Assembly (NCBI RefSeq): GCF_047495875.1
Contig: NC_092459.1
Coordinates: forward strand, 97,063,560-97,127,559
Reading direction: 5' to 3'
DNA from: Pithys albifrons albifrons
Taxonomy: Eukaryota > Chordata > Aves > Passeriformes > Thamnophilidae
Length of the DNA: 64,000 nucleotides
Shown: piece by piece, positions 23,732 to 34,987 of the stretch
How positions within the stretch are numbered: position 1 is the first letter of the stretch
Layout: each line of letters starts with the position of its first letter
Translations under genes and position numbers: made by a program
Notes under the pieces: model-generated
Databases searched by the model: none
What the model was told of the DNA's origin: nothing
Seen by the model: only the letters and a program-made list of their open reading frames with translations

Positions 23732-24194
23732 CTGCATTTGTAAATAGAAATTAAAAGCTTGATAGTCTTTTCCACAGTGTTGCTGTGAGAGTCAGAGAGA
23801 AATTCAAAATGGCAACTGCTCTTGCCACTGGTGGTTTTCCAACATGTACACTGCCTCAAAAATTGGGGTTGCAGACATGGAATGTCATTATTTCACCAGA
23901 GCACTGACATCCCACTTTTTTATACAACTTGGCATGTTTGTTAGCTTTTTCTTTTAAAGAAAAGCCCAAGGGCCAGGAAGAGAGGAAGAATCCTGCGCTC
24001 TCTTAGATGCGTAACCAGGGACAGCAGGAGAGACATAGCAGTCAGGAAGGAAAATGACTCAAATTCCTTGTGAAATAATGTTGGAAGATCAGAAATGTTA
24101 TGAAGGCAACAGAAGGGAAAAACTATCAGTCAAGGCTTATTGGATGCCCACTAAAAGTAATCGAGTACAGCAGATGTATTTGAGAACCGATTAC

Positions 24195-24246
24195 ATAGAT
24201 CTTGCTCTGTATTTGGAGCGGAGGGAACAGCCTCGTGGTAAGGTTA
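24195..24246 (-). CDS. Short internal exon
   Basis: This 52-nt segment lies after TATTCTAATTATAG and before TAT|GTAATC. It reads NLTTRLFPPLQIQSKIY in phase 2 to 0, which continues well into the exon at 23636-23731. A plus-strand open frame overlaps it and is treated as its shadow. Confidence 0.5.
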
Positions 24247-25976
24247 CTATAATTAGAATATATCAATTTGGTACCTAATTTATAAAAAAGTATGGTTATG
24301 TATGAATAGATGGAGGTGTGTGCATGCATGTGCATATAAATCACTGTTTATATAAATAACTGCATTTCCCTTCCATTCTCCAGCCCTCTTTCTCTCCTTA
24401 CCCAGCCATTTTTGATGATTTCAGGTACTTTATACTATTTTTTATATCATACTTTTACCCAATTTTACTTGTAGTTTAATTTTAACCTCCTTTAAAAGAT
24501 CTCCCATAAGAAAATACTTTTATCAATGTAATTGAGTAATGTGAGGCATTTTAGCCTTTGCAAAAAAAAAAGTATTTATGAAGGTCTAAAATAGGGTAAT
24601 AATTACTGGTCTGACCAGTAATAGGAAAGCAAGAAAGCCCAGCTAGTTATGCATCAAAAACATGCATTGATATAAGAATGGACGTTCAAGTTTAATGAAA
24701 TGCTTAAATTGGTTTAGGTTGGATCACTAAAATTTATACACTTCAAAATCACGGGTCAGCTGTTCAGTAGCTGCAGTATCTTTGTAAACAACATAAAAAC
24801 TTTTCTTTAATATTTTAATTTGCAATTGGTTTGTACCAGTCTTGAAATGAGAAATGCAATTAAAAGAGAATCAAAGAAATAGCCCTAACAGTCTCACGCT
24901 TTGAATGGGTATTATGTTCACTAACAATGGTCATATAACTGTATAAATATGACACCATATGAACATGAGGGTGATTTGGAGTTGCATTAACATCAGAACT
25001 ATAGGTCATGTCAGTTCTGGGTGAAAAATGAAAAATCTTAGTTGATTTTTTTGAACTCTGGTTTCCATGTCCAACTTACTCCATCATTCTCCACAGCAAG
25101 ATAAAATAAAAATTTAGGAGCACTTAATACAGTGAGGCTTGTAGAACAGGATCTGGAATCGCATCAATTCTCTGGTCAGCATTCCTTCTCCGGAGAGAGG
25201 GAAAAAAAGCAATTTATTCTGTCCTGATCTGGAAGCAGCCAGATTGTTCCAGTGCTTTTATAAAATTTTAGTCTAGAGGAAAATTACTGGTAAATCTCAG
25301 AGGATACAATTGTGAGGGTATACTTGGTACCATTTCATCCCACATTGCATGAAAATTTTTCATTAAGCAAATACTAACCAATATGATCTAAACTGATCTT
25401 CAATTTAAATAACTCTTAATTCTAGTGAAATGCCAGATTCAATATTAATAATTTTTCTCTTGGAGTCCTTCCATACTAGGCTGCAAGTTTCCAAGCTCCT
25501 TCCCAAAACATATTGCATCTGATGAACTATTCAGCAGAAACTCAATCAAATGTGATGAGTTATAAATCAGTAAGTTCAATATACAGAAAGGGATACTCAA
25601 GACCTATTAAACTATGCAATCCATCCTTCTGACATCACAATACCAAACTTAAAAAAGTTTCCTCCAGAATGATTTTAAAAGAGCTATTCTATGATTTCCA
25701 CCACTTCACTTTTACATACTTACACTACTCTTTCTCCCTCATAATTATTCCCTGTACTATTTACACCAACTTTATCACACTATCGGGCTTTAACCCCTTT
25801 TTATTTCTGTGACTTTGTTTGCTGTTCATGGCTTCTGCTTGAAAGGAATCAATAGGATGAGACCAATGATGTCTGACTTTGACTAGTCAAGGTCTGAGAA
25901 ATGTTTAATCCTGGAAGAGACTGCAGGGGAAGGAAGAGAAGGGTCACTTTGGGCTTGCAATTTCAAAAACCCTCAC

Positions 25977-26007
25977 CTGTTATACTGCATTTTTGTTAGG
26001 ACCACAT
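25977..26007 (-). CDS. Candidate small exon
   Basis: This is a 31-nt segment ending at a very good donor (CAG|GTGAGG). It reads VVLTKMQYN in phase 1 to 2, matching both neighbours. The acceptor (GTGGCTGACAAG) lacks a pyrimidine tract. Confidence 0.35.
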
Positions 26008-26097
26008 CTTGTCAGCCACTACTTTAGTTCAGATTGCTCTGCACTGTCCCGTATCTTGAATGCAATTTATTTTCTCTTCCAGTGAACAATTACTCAC

Positions 26098-26364
26098 AGA
26101 TTGAACCGCGAAAGTTGTTGAAGAGGAACTTGCCATAGGATAAACTGAATTCAAAACCAATACTGGTTAACCAAGTGCCAGGACATACTACCAGATTGTC
26201 TTCAAAATATAGCCTGGACTGTTTTTTGAGTAAGGTATGATGTTCATTATTTGATCTGTTTTTATCAAGTGCTCTCAGTTTTATTTGTAGGAAAAAAAAC
26301 CACATTGCATTTTTTTTCCTCTGTTGTATTTTCTCTGTATGTTCTTCATCCACAAGCATAATTG
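26098..26364 (-). CDS. Large internal exon
   Basis: This is a 267-nt exon with a strong acceptor (TTTCTGATGCTTTTCCAG) and donor (ATCT|GTGAGT), phase 1 to 1. It gives 88 uninterrupted codons, including IMLVDEEHTEKIQQRKKNAM, FFFLQIKLRALDKNRSNNEH and YFEDNLVVCPGTWLTSIGFE. The mix of charged helix and buried hydrophobics is what a large folded intracellular protein shows. This is one of the two best exons in the window. Confidence 0.82.
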
Positions 26365-26542
26365 CTGGAAAAGCATCAGAAAAATTGTGTATCTGCATAT
26401 GCAAGGCACTCCAGGGACTCCAGAAAAAATACTGAAATTTGAATTTAGAGTAGATGGTAAGTTAGATGAGTTCACAGATCAGTGAAGAAGGTGTAACAGC
26501 CTATCTGTAGGCTTTGTTTTTCTCAGGGAGCTGTGAGTTTAC

Positions 26543-26597
26543 TGAGACAGTGCACCAGACCAAACACATGAGAACGTGAGAGAGTTGACAACTCCCA
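26543..26597 (-). CDS. Short internal exon
   Basis: This 55-nt exon sits between TGCTTTCTCTAAACAG and CTCA|GTAAAC. It reads WELSTLSRSHVFGLVHCL in phase 0 to 1 and joins cleanly to exon 26098-26364. Confidence 0.6.
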
Positions 26598-27807
26598 CTG
26601 TTTAGAGAAAGCATTATGAACATTTTTGTAGCTGATTTTAAGCATGATATTTTTAGGGTGTAAAGCACAAATATTTGATCACATCTTGGTCTACTGACCC
26701 TCTTACTTTTAACGGGCATGGAGTAATTAGAACTAATTATTTGGTAACTGTCAGATTTTTGTCCACCGTAGCATGAAATCCTGTTGTGATAAGCATGTGA
26801 TAACTGACAAAAAATAATCATCTGTTATCAAGCCTGAGGTTCTACAGCTGCAAAAAAGAGCAGTCTCATGAAATGAGAAGTACCATAAAATGTCAGTGAT
26901 GCTACTCACTGGAGAAAGATTGCAGCATCACAGCCTTACACAGCCATCTAAAGCAATAATGCGATGCTATAACAAAACAAAGTAGACAGTATAGATGAGA
27001 ATGTCAGCCCCAGTATAAATCCAATCCCTTACTTCCAAACATAAAACTGACTTTCTTATTGATCCTATTTTTGAACACAATAATGTTTGCTTTAATTATT
27101 TTGTGAGTGTATGCACATATTATGTACACTACTTATGCTAGTAAGTACTACTGAAAGATCTTATATATTTTTAAAGTATTAATTTTTTCATTTGAATGTT
27201 TTTCCAATGTTTGAGACTCTTATTTAACTTATATCTATCCACAGATTCCAGTTGTTAGTTTATTACACCTACTCTGGCAGCTGCAGTCTGTTAGCTATAG
27301 TTAAGAAAGAATCATTTTTTTATTGACAGGTCTCAAGGACAGTGCAAATAAAACTTCTCCTTTCATGAAATAATTGTAAATTACATATATTTTATTAAAA
27401 GTGTTGTTCATAGCTGTGATTTATTGTACATGGCAAATATAATAAAAATCAACTGTATATTTATGCAGAGAAACGCATTTATATCCCAAACTGCCACTGA
27501 GATTCAACAGGTATTTCAATGACTGATGTATCTGCATGCATGTAATGTGTGTCCTTTGGTCAGAAAGCTGGTCTTAGAGAGACAAAAGCTCTGTTTTCCA
27601 GCTAACCAGAATAAACAATTTCCGTCAAATATCATTTTTCCCAACCCTGCATCCTAATTTAGAATAGGCAAAATAAATACCTGTTGTAACAGTTCACTCA
27701 GCACTTAGCGGAGGTTTGGCTGCAGGGATGGAAGGAGTTGAGATAAATAAAACAACCACATGGACTACTAACAAAACTGGAAAGGTAGTGATGACTTTTT
27801 GTATTAC

Positions 27808-27895
27808 CCATTGGTCATTCACTTCTCCTCCCCAGATTGCTTCAGAAGCCCATCTCCTTCCCTGACCTCCAGGCTGAGCTCTTCTGTTTCCTGTC
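27808..27895 (-). CDS. Internal exon
   Basis: This 88-nt segment follows GGATATTTACAG and ends at TGG|GTAATA. Phase 2 to 0 reads TGNRRAQPGGQGRRWASEAI then WGGEVNDQW and matches both neighbours. A second open frame reads QETEELSLEVREGDGLL but ends in a stop or needs a different donor, so frame choice is not certain. Confidence 0.5.
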
Positions 27896-28419
27896 CTGTA
27901 AATATCCAAGCTTTCTATATTAAATAAGCAAATTTTGGTGGGAATGAAAGAAGAACCCATCCTAGATATGTCCAGGAATCACTGACTGTAAACTCATTAA
28001 AGGCTTACTATCCTGCTTCACTGACATAAAAGTGGAGGGGAAAAAGACTTCTGTGGGGCCTGTCCTGCCTGGAGCCATCAAAATTATCCTACTACTTGCA
28101 AAATTCAGGGTTAATCTTCCATGAGAATGAATTCTGGACCTGTATTCAGCCACGGAGAGATAGCAGACTTGCCTTCATTTGCCTCTTTTTAGGGGTCTTC
28201 TACTAATGCTCAGAAGACAGCGTGTGGCTTGACTACTGATGGGAGTGTCTGGTCAACTCTCCTTCACAAAATGAAGTTAGTCTGGCTAAATAACAAGAAA
28301 TTAAAATTTTCAACCTAGGTTCTTTGCTTGTAGTGACTTCCACCAATACATATTCAGGACTAGTAGTCTATGTCATGTGCCAAAATAAAATCATGAAATC
28401 ATTCGGTGGTCAGAGATAC

Positions 28420-28458
28420 CTTGCAATGTACATTTTTATGAGCTTTTGAATTGCAGTG
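28420..28458 (-). CDS. Short internal exon
   Basis: This is a 39-nt segment before AAG|GTATCT, with acceptor GTTGGCGTGTCTGAG. It reads TAIQKLIKMYIA in phase 2 to 2, a likely helix, and is compatible with its neighbours. Confidence 0.42.
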
Positions 28459-28814
28459 CTCAGACACGCCAACAGTAATTTAACCCTCACTATCTGCTTT
28501 TCTGAAGCTTATGTCAAACTTATCATGTTGCTTCAAGTTTAGTTTTTCTGGGTTTAGACAAGCAAAGGAACTCCTGAGCAGCTATCAAAACAGGTTCAAG
28601 TTACCTGTTGAAGTGAATTAGACTGCCACAATAGGTCCTTTGTGTATATAAAGTACTGTATGCTTTTGAGGAAAGGAATATTTAAATGGATACTGAAGAT
28701 TTTTACCTCAATTTATAAGCAAAAAGAATTATCAAACTGATATAAAGACAGAAGTTGAACCCTTCCCTATCCCAGTGTACACCACATAGCTATGAAGTGT
28801 TATTTCTTACTTAC

Positions 28815-28835
28815 AAATCATTATAATCTCTGTCA
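28815..28835 (-). CDS. Candidate micro-exon
   Basis: This is a 21-nt segment between GGGTTTTATTCAAG and TTT|GTAAGT. It reads DRDYND in phase 2 to 2. The donor is excellent and phases agree on both sides. Confidence 0.38.
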
Positions 28836-28968
28836 CTTGAATAAAACCCATCTCTTAGCTCCTCCTAGGAGGTTGCTCAATGCTCAAAGCTATTTTCAGG
28901 AAATTCAGGTTTTATTTCTAATTCCAAACACATTATGAAATTGGAAATATATGTAGGAATATATACAC

Positions 28969-29110
28969 CTTTGGAGAGGATAAAGCAACTCTAGATAGCT
29001 CTCCTGGGAATTACAGAGAGAGTAATTCAGATACAAAGGTGCTTCTAATTCTTGTGGCCCTATGGTGTTCAACTCTGTAAAGAGTTCTCCTTCTCTGAGA
29101 GCCCTCTTGT
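28969..29110 (-). CDS. Internal exon
   Basis: This 142-nt exon follows a strong acceptor (GCAATTTTCTCAAACCAG) and ends AAAG|GTGTAT, phase 1 to 2. It reads KRALREGELFTELNTIGPQE, LEAPLYLNYSLCNSQESYLE and LLYPLQ. The continuous acidic and hydrophobic pattern is convincingly coding. Confidence 0.75.
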
Positions 29111-29227
29111 CTGGTTTGAGAAAATTGCAGTAAAAATGGATGACAGAGTAATGCATCTCTTATTAGGCAACAGATCAAATGTTTATTTTCTCTGACAAAT
29201 GAAGTCTGCAATTTTTTTGTTTGCAAC

Positions 29228-29299
29228 ACAGAGTTAACAGTTCAGTCTTGAGTTTCTTCACTGCATTTCTTGTGTAGGAGTTAATACAAGACAGGTAAT
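29228..29299 (-). CDS. Internal exon (donor weak)
   Basis: An open frame after GCAATCTTTTTGTAG reads YLSCINSYTRNAVKKLKTEL. The donor chosen (CTGT|GTTGCA) gives the phase (1 to 1) needed for exon 28969-29110 but is weak. The open frame itself runs on past it. Confidence 0.55.
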
Positions 29300-29461
29300 C
29301 TACAAAAAGATTGCTATAACTTATTCCCTTGCTATTACACTTGTAAGCACTACAAGGCAATACATATTTGACGTATTTGTATTCCATTACATCAGATTTC
29401 TCTCTTCATCAACTGGTACCTGAATATTTATACTGTGCACTGATCTTTTAACTGCCAGTGC

Positions 29462-29599
29462 ATCTAAATATAAAGAGTTGAATAAATTTTAATAGTATTC
29501 ATAGCTCTAACTGTGCACACACACAGTTACAGGTAATTGTGTGTGCACAGTTAAAATTATGAATACTATTAAAATTTATTCAACTCTTTATATTTAGAT
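29462..29599. repeat. Near-perfect inverted repeat (hairpin), about 62-bp arms
   Basis: The left arm (29462-29524) and right arm (29538-29599) are reverse complements. The outer 42 bp are identical, and the inner part differs at about four positions next to a CA/TG run. The loop is about 13 bp. Such long arms suggest a fold-back (palindromic) insertion or a strand-switch replication event. In RNA it would form a long duplex. No transposon family was recognised. Confidence 0.9.
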
Positions 29600-32474
29600 C
29601 CAAGCCTATTGAAAATCTACTCCTGAAAAACAAAAGCTATGTTCCAGGTAACCTGATGCTTCATATTTTCCAGTATTGCTGCTGTCTCTGTTTGCTGACA
29701 GAAGTAATCTACACACAATAGATTAAGTCACATATTTCAGTAACCACCTCTGTCTTTCTGAGTGTGCGACCCACTATGCCTGTGTATGGGGAGGCTCTGG
29801 GAAAGGCACCTGTGGTGAAGAATGAATATTCTAATGTTTCTGAACCTTTTGGTGAAGGTGAAGGGGGCTTGTTGAAAACATTGCTGTGAGCAGATGGACC
29901 CCTGAAACCATCTGCTATCGAAGCAACTAAATGTTCAATGATGCATTACGAAATTATTTAGCTCTCAAAGAGCCTGAAAGTAGTTAGTAATGATGGCATC
30001 TGTACTGAGAGCAAACAACCTATTTATATATGATCTATCACTTCATAAACCGTTTGGAGACCATCTTTCCTTAAAGCAGCAGTAGTCTTGTTGACTCCCT
30101 AGAATAAAATACTGAGTTGCGTGCATGAACTTGCAAAATTCCAGTTAATTCATTTTTATTTCTTATAAGAGCATACTCTTTGCTGGGATGTGTTGGAATA
30201 CAAGCTTTGTTTAGGGTAGGATGCATTGCACTGTGTGCTAGAGCTACTGACTGTATCAGTGCACAAGCATAACAAATGCAAAAAGAAAAAGAAAGTGTAA
30301 AGTTTTTACTTAGTTTTAACCAAATAAGGATCTTATGTTTTTCTTTCCTTTGAAAAAATTAATCTCATTTAGTTGTATCCATAAAGTAATAGGCATTTAG
30401 GAATCAAGACTTCTAAATATGAATTCATTTTTTATCTACTTAGATGATACTTGTGCATTATATAGTTACCATGGGAACTGTTAAAACTTGTGTGGATTTA
30501 GTTATGTTCCATATAAGTAGTAAACAGTTACTAAACATATAAAGATATGATACATTGTGTTGTAGATGGTTTTGCATCAGAAAAACAGGGTATTCTTAAT
30601 TATTATTTTGCTTGACATACTTTTACAAATAATGAGCTCTAGATGAATATTTACTCCAACATAATTGATATTACATTATTTTCTATTCGAGATAGTCAAA
30701 ACAGGGGAAGTTTTTTCTTTTGTTCCATTTCTTTCAAAATTGCTAAACATATTAAGATATTTGCTTTAAAAATGTCTCATCTGAAAGCTCTTTCAGCCAT
30801 GTAAGAAAGCTGGATTTTCAGTAAAAGCTGTATATATAAATATGAGGAAAAGCAGCTCCAAGTTTTAAGCAGAAATCCTCATTAATATCAACAGTGACTC
30901 ATCAGCTCTTCTAGACTAATATCTTTGTTGAGATTGTACATGATTTTTTGATGTTTTATTTGGTCCTAGTGCTGAAAGCCAAGATGATTTTGCCCAAGGA
31001 AACACATCAGATTAACATGCAAGCCATAATTAAACTGGTGGGGCCTAACTTGAGCATAGACAAGTCACTCAGCACATATGGACCACCCCATTCCCAAAGC
31101 CTTCAATCAGGCAAAAAATTTAAGCCTCGGCAGAAAAAAAGGCACATTTCTAATCTCTGTGAACTGAGGAACAGTCATCTAGATACTACTGACCATCCTG
31201 AACTGTGTCAAGAAGATCTCTAGTCACTCATTGACTGACCTTGGAAACTTTCTCAGAAACTCCACCCTCCCAACCTGAAGTATCCCCAAGCTGCAAATAC
31301 CACCTGCCTTGGTATACTTGGCAGCCTCAGGATGGCACTACTTAGACTGTAAGCTCTGTGTCTAGCAGAGATTGCATAAACCTGACCAGCTTGAAGCACT
31401 GCTGGCATAGGGCATGTAAGTGCTGTGGAGAGGCAGAGCAGCTCCCACCTGCTCCCATGGCTTGCACTCCTCAGAGACTGCACACTGAGTAGTCATCATT
31501 CAGCTCTGCTTAAAGCCTTTGCCATGTGTTTGCACCTTCAGAAATCAGTTTACTTTATGCGTATTTGAAGCAAGCAAACCTTGCTCAGCACAGCATAAGC
31601 CTAGGTCTCTTAACTTTTCATGGGGGAACAAGCACTCCAGTCACAAGTATTTTGTTGAAATGCAGCAATTCAGACCATCGCAAGTTTATTTTGAATTGTT
31701 AAGCTTCAACTTTTTAAATTACCACATAGAAAAATGTTATTAAACTGTTAAGATGTTTAAAGTTCCTATAAACTTAACATCACTGAACATAAAATCATTC
31801 CTTACAGCCTTGAAGAATGTGAGCATGTGAGGCTGAGAAAATAGAACAAAATATCTTCTTTAAATCAAACCTTTTTCACAGAATTAAACTGTGAAGGTTT
31901 GCAAGAGTCTAACTGTTTGGTCAAATACTTTCCACACTTTCTTGTTCTCTGCAGACTTCAGGTCTACTTAACATGGAGGCTGCAATGCGAGTAGGACAGA
32001 AAGAAAAATTGCCCCCCTGATAGCTACACACACCACAAAAATTACAGGACTGAAACAAAAGACTGTCGTGTCTGGCTGACACGCTATATCCCTTTCCTCT
32101 CCACCACCTGTCAATCAATCACCAGTCAATCACAGAAAGCCACAATCAGCCACTTAATGACAGCCAGATGGCATCTACTTCTCATGAACTGTACTCCTGA
32201 AGTCATACTCGCTCCCTGTAACTAGCAGCATTTCCTATCCAGGGTAGTAATGATGTGTTTTTTGTATTCAGACAAAGCTGCAATGCCTTGCACCTCTGAC
32301 AGGACGTCCCTGTGAGCAGAATACGTGCTCTGCCAGAAGCATTGTTTTTCTTTAGCAGAAGAATCAATACTGCTTTATCCCTCAAACTTTGATCAGGGAA
32401 AGGTTTGTTGGTTTGTGAATAAGAATTGAGAATAATATGAAAATTTTATCAGGCATTCATTCTGCTTTCCTTAC

Positions 32475-32581
32475 TTCTCTGCAGTCCTGACACAGGGAAG
32501 GAATCCATATGGAGATCAACGTGATCTTCTTCACATCGGTTTACCAATGATTTCAACCTTGACCCAAAGGGAACACTTCTT
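32475..32581 (-). CDS. Internal exon
   Basis: This is a 107-nt exon between TACCTGTCACTTCCAG and GAA|GTAAGG, phase 2 to 1. It reads RSVPFGSRLKSLVNRCEEDH then VDLHMDSFPVSGLQR. The plus strand shows a competing open frame with its own good splice sites. The minus frame is preferred because it joins the other exons in phase. Confidence 0.65.
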
Positions 32582-32931
32582 CTGGAAGTGACAGGTAATT
32601 TAGCTTTCTTGCTTAGTTCTGGGGCTCTCTTGTGGTGAATTATGTATAGTGCTCCTGTGATATGGACCTTTGTCCATGAAGGAGCCAGCCGAGGCTGTTA
32701 AACTGCTTTTAAAGGCTTTTTATCCATAAACACCCAGCAGTCATGAGGGTTCTTTCCAGCAAAAAAATTCTGCCTCGAAACAAAGTGGCAAACTCAGTTT
32801 TGAAGTGACCAAGTTTGCGCCAGTCAAGCATGCAGCTGGATACAGGCCTTGCTTGCAACAATTTTCCCTGAGCTGTGTAGAGTCCAGAGGCTTTTCTTCC
32901 TTTTGTGATGACTATTCTGTCACTGTGTTAC

Positions 32932-32975
32932 AGCAGGTACATTTCAGTGACATAGTTGAAATGGCAACCCAGTCT
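32932..32975 (-). CDS. Short internal exon
   Basis: This is a 44-nt segment after a very strong acceptor (TTTTTATTTTCCTTAG), ending CT|GTAACA. It reads RLGCHFNYVTEMYL in phase 0 to 2. Confidence 0.55.
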
Positions 32976-33171
32976 CTAAGGAAAATAAAAATCTTCTATT
33001 ATCACCATACACTCTCTGAGCAATACTGTTTGTTTTCTAAGATATGTCTAATCCAGTTTTGCAGGAGAGACTTATTTATGACCAGACTAGAGAAACATAT
33101 TTGTGGTATGTGAATTTTAGCCTGGGATGGCCCCACTAATGGCCAGCTCTTCAGCATCCAGTAGCTCTCAC

Positions 33172-33210
33172 CTTCTTTAGTAGAAACTGCTTGGCACTGG
33201 CTGTATACAG
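33172..33210 (-). CDS. Short internal exon
   Basis: This 39-nt exon has excellent sites (CTTATCTTCCTCAG and AAG|GTGAGA). It reads LYTASAKQFLLKK in phase 0 to 0, a helix-like peptide. Confidence 0.6.
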
Positions 33211-33440
33211 CTGAGGAAGATAAGAGCTGGTTTTATTTGCATGAATTGGGAGCAATGCTTCACCAGCTCCCATTTCCTGGGACCTTTAGAAATGTATAGG
33301 CTCCTTATTTAAAAGGTAAGTAACTATGTTTGCTGCTTAACAACACAAAACTAGTTTGTTCAGAGTTCTTCCCAGAGTTTATTCAGTTCTTCCTGGAAAT
33401 TCCAGCTCAGGTGCATCCCTCCAAGCCACTGTCCATCCAC

Positions 33441-33483
33441 TTCAGGAAATATTTCAGCTTTATCAGGCAGAAAGGCACAAGGC
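33441..33483 (-). CDS. Candidate exon, end uncertain
   Basis: An open frame after GGATCTTGTGCAG reads PCAFLPDKAEIFPE and remains open for about 30 codons more (VDGQWLGGMHLSWNFQEEL) before a stop. The donor GAA|GTGGAT is assumed because it gives phase 2 to 0. The acceptor is weak. If the longer frame is real, the exon extends to about 33.37 kb and the model changes here. Confidence 0.4.
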
Positions 33484-33535
33484 CTGCACAAGATCCCTCT
33501 CTGTACTGTTCCTGTGCTTATATTTGTTCCCATAC

Positions 33536-33637
33536 CAAGACATATTGTGATAAATAAATATCTCTTTCCTTAGCAGTTTCAGAATCTTCTCCCTCAAGAA
33601 ATCTTGGAGGCAGATACCTTGCAACTCAAGGACAGGC
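33536..33637 (-). CDS. Internal exon
   Basis: This is a 102-nt exon ending TTG|GTATGG, phase 2 to 2. It reads PVLELQGICLQDFLREKILK then LLRKEIFIYHNMS. The helical, leucine-rich pattern continues directly from exon 33832-34096. Confidence 0.65.
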
Positions 33638-33831
33638 CTGATTTTATCCATTAAAGATGGGATGTAAATGGAGGCAACCTTTCACAACATTCCCCCCACA
33701 TATACATACATTTTCAGCCCGGTTTCTGGAGTGCAGACAGAGAATCTCATTAGGAATCTAATATAATAAGGGCATGTAGATACTGGGGTTGGGGGTGGAA
33801 ATCAGATTAGCTTCATTACTTTATTCTGCAC

Positions 33832-34096
33832 CTCGCAGCGCTTCTGCCAGTGGACAATTGCATTAGATCAGAGAGGAGATCAAAAGGCAAAAACTCCCCA
33901 GAAATACTGCTGCTCATTGTCTGAGACAGGAATGGGAAAAGTGAGCTGTTGGAGGACACAGACCCATGGTAGATATCAGACTCAGCAGTGGCAACCTCAG
34001 AAAGCAACACAAGGCAGCGTGTGGCACTTGCCATATCAAACAATACCAGGCTAGACCAGTTCAGGGCCCTCCGGCAGCAGTGTTCCTGTACCAGTT
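33832..34096 (-). CDS. Large internal exon
   Basis: This is a 265-nt exon with a strong acceptor (GGTCACTGTGTCCCCTCAG) and donor GAG|GTGCAG, phase 1 to 2. It reads LVQEHCCRRALNWSSLVLFD, MASATRCLVLLSEVATAESD, then a serine-rich linker (GSVSSNSS) and EFLPFDLLSDLMQLSTGRSA. Phase agrees with the exons on both sides. Alternating helices and linker fit a helical-repeat protein, but no named repeat was identified. Confidence 0.82.
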
Positions 34097-34403
34097 CTGA
34101 GGGGACACAGTGACCACAGTGACAGCTTAACTGGCTGCCCATAGTTCAGGCAGTCTGACTTCAGTCCCGACAACAAAGGTCTGACATAGTTTATTCAGTC
34201 CTGAGAGTGAAGCCCTGAATCCCACCTCATCTCATATCACACCTTGCCTGGTAATCATGGAAAGTGGGCTGGATAGGACCCCTTGGCACAAGAAATGCCA
34301 TGTCTTCAGGGAAACACTTTAACATGCTCCTGAGTTACACTGAGGCATCAATCACTGTGAATTGTTGCTGTTGTCAGCAAAGAACAGGCAAAATTATTTT
34401 CAC

Positions 34404-34431
34404 CAACTTCTTTTCCACATCTCTGAATTCT
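34404..34431 (-). CDS. Micro-exon
   Basis: This is a 28-nt segment after GACATTACTTCTTTAAAG and before TTG|GTGAAA. It reads RIQRCGKEV in phase 0 to 1 and runs smoothly into exon 33832-34096. Confidence 0.48.
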
Positions 34432-34948
34432 CTTTAAAGAAGTAATGTCCAGACATCTGAATCTTTATCAGAGAGCAAATGTGAAAGACTGACTCAGATC
34501 AAAGAAGAGCAAGAAGTCCCAGGAACTCAGTTGGGACAGGTAAGCCACTCTAGTTGTATCCAAGAATGCTGGATTCACTGTCAAATCCCCAAGCATTGCT
34601 ACTGTGGTATTTTTTGATTTGCTAGCATTGTACATTTATTTCATGCGCAGCTGGTGCTGTGTTTTTAATTCCACTGCCATTTTCTTCTTCATTACTTCTT
34701 ATGGAAGTCTTGTATTGTAAACAAGAAAAAGAAATGCTGCATGCTAACTGCTACGGCTATGACAAAAAAAAGTTACCCTTTACATATGACAAAAAGGAAA
34801 ATAAGAGGGAAAAAAAATTGAGGTGATTAAATCAGAAATATGAAATGGAAATATGACTTATATTAGAAACTAGATATTTCTTATGAAGACAAATTGTACA
34901 GGAAGTAAAAGCACTATTAATCACATAACGCTCACAGAATCAACTTAC

Positions 34949-34987
34949 TCGTACAGTTATACACTTGGTGGAAGTGTTACACAAGTC
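34949..34987 (-). CDS. Candidate short exon
   Basis: This is a 39-nt segment ending at a consensus donor (CGA|GTAAGT). It reads DLCNTSTKCITVR in phase 0 to 0. The acceptor (AATGACAGAATTCAG) is fair. Confidence 0.42.

Noticed and set aside
24054..24278. Plus-strand open frame of 74 codons with a protein-like reading and a GTAAGG donor
   Set aside because: No acceptor or promoter evidence, and it overlaps a minus-strand exon (24195-24246) that fits the gene in phase. It is most likely the shadow of that exon.
26870..26945. Minus-strand segment reading WLCKAVMLQSFS with strong splice sites
   Set aside because: Its phase fits neither neighbour, whereas 27808-27895 joins directly to 26543-26597.
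30948..31223. Plus-strand open frame of 91 codons
   Set aside because: No domain recognised and no matching donor or partner exons on the plus strand. Chance remains the simplest explanation.
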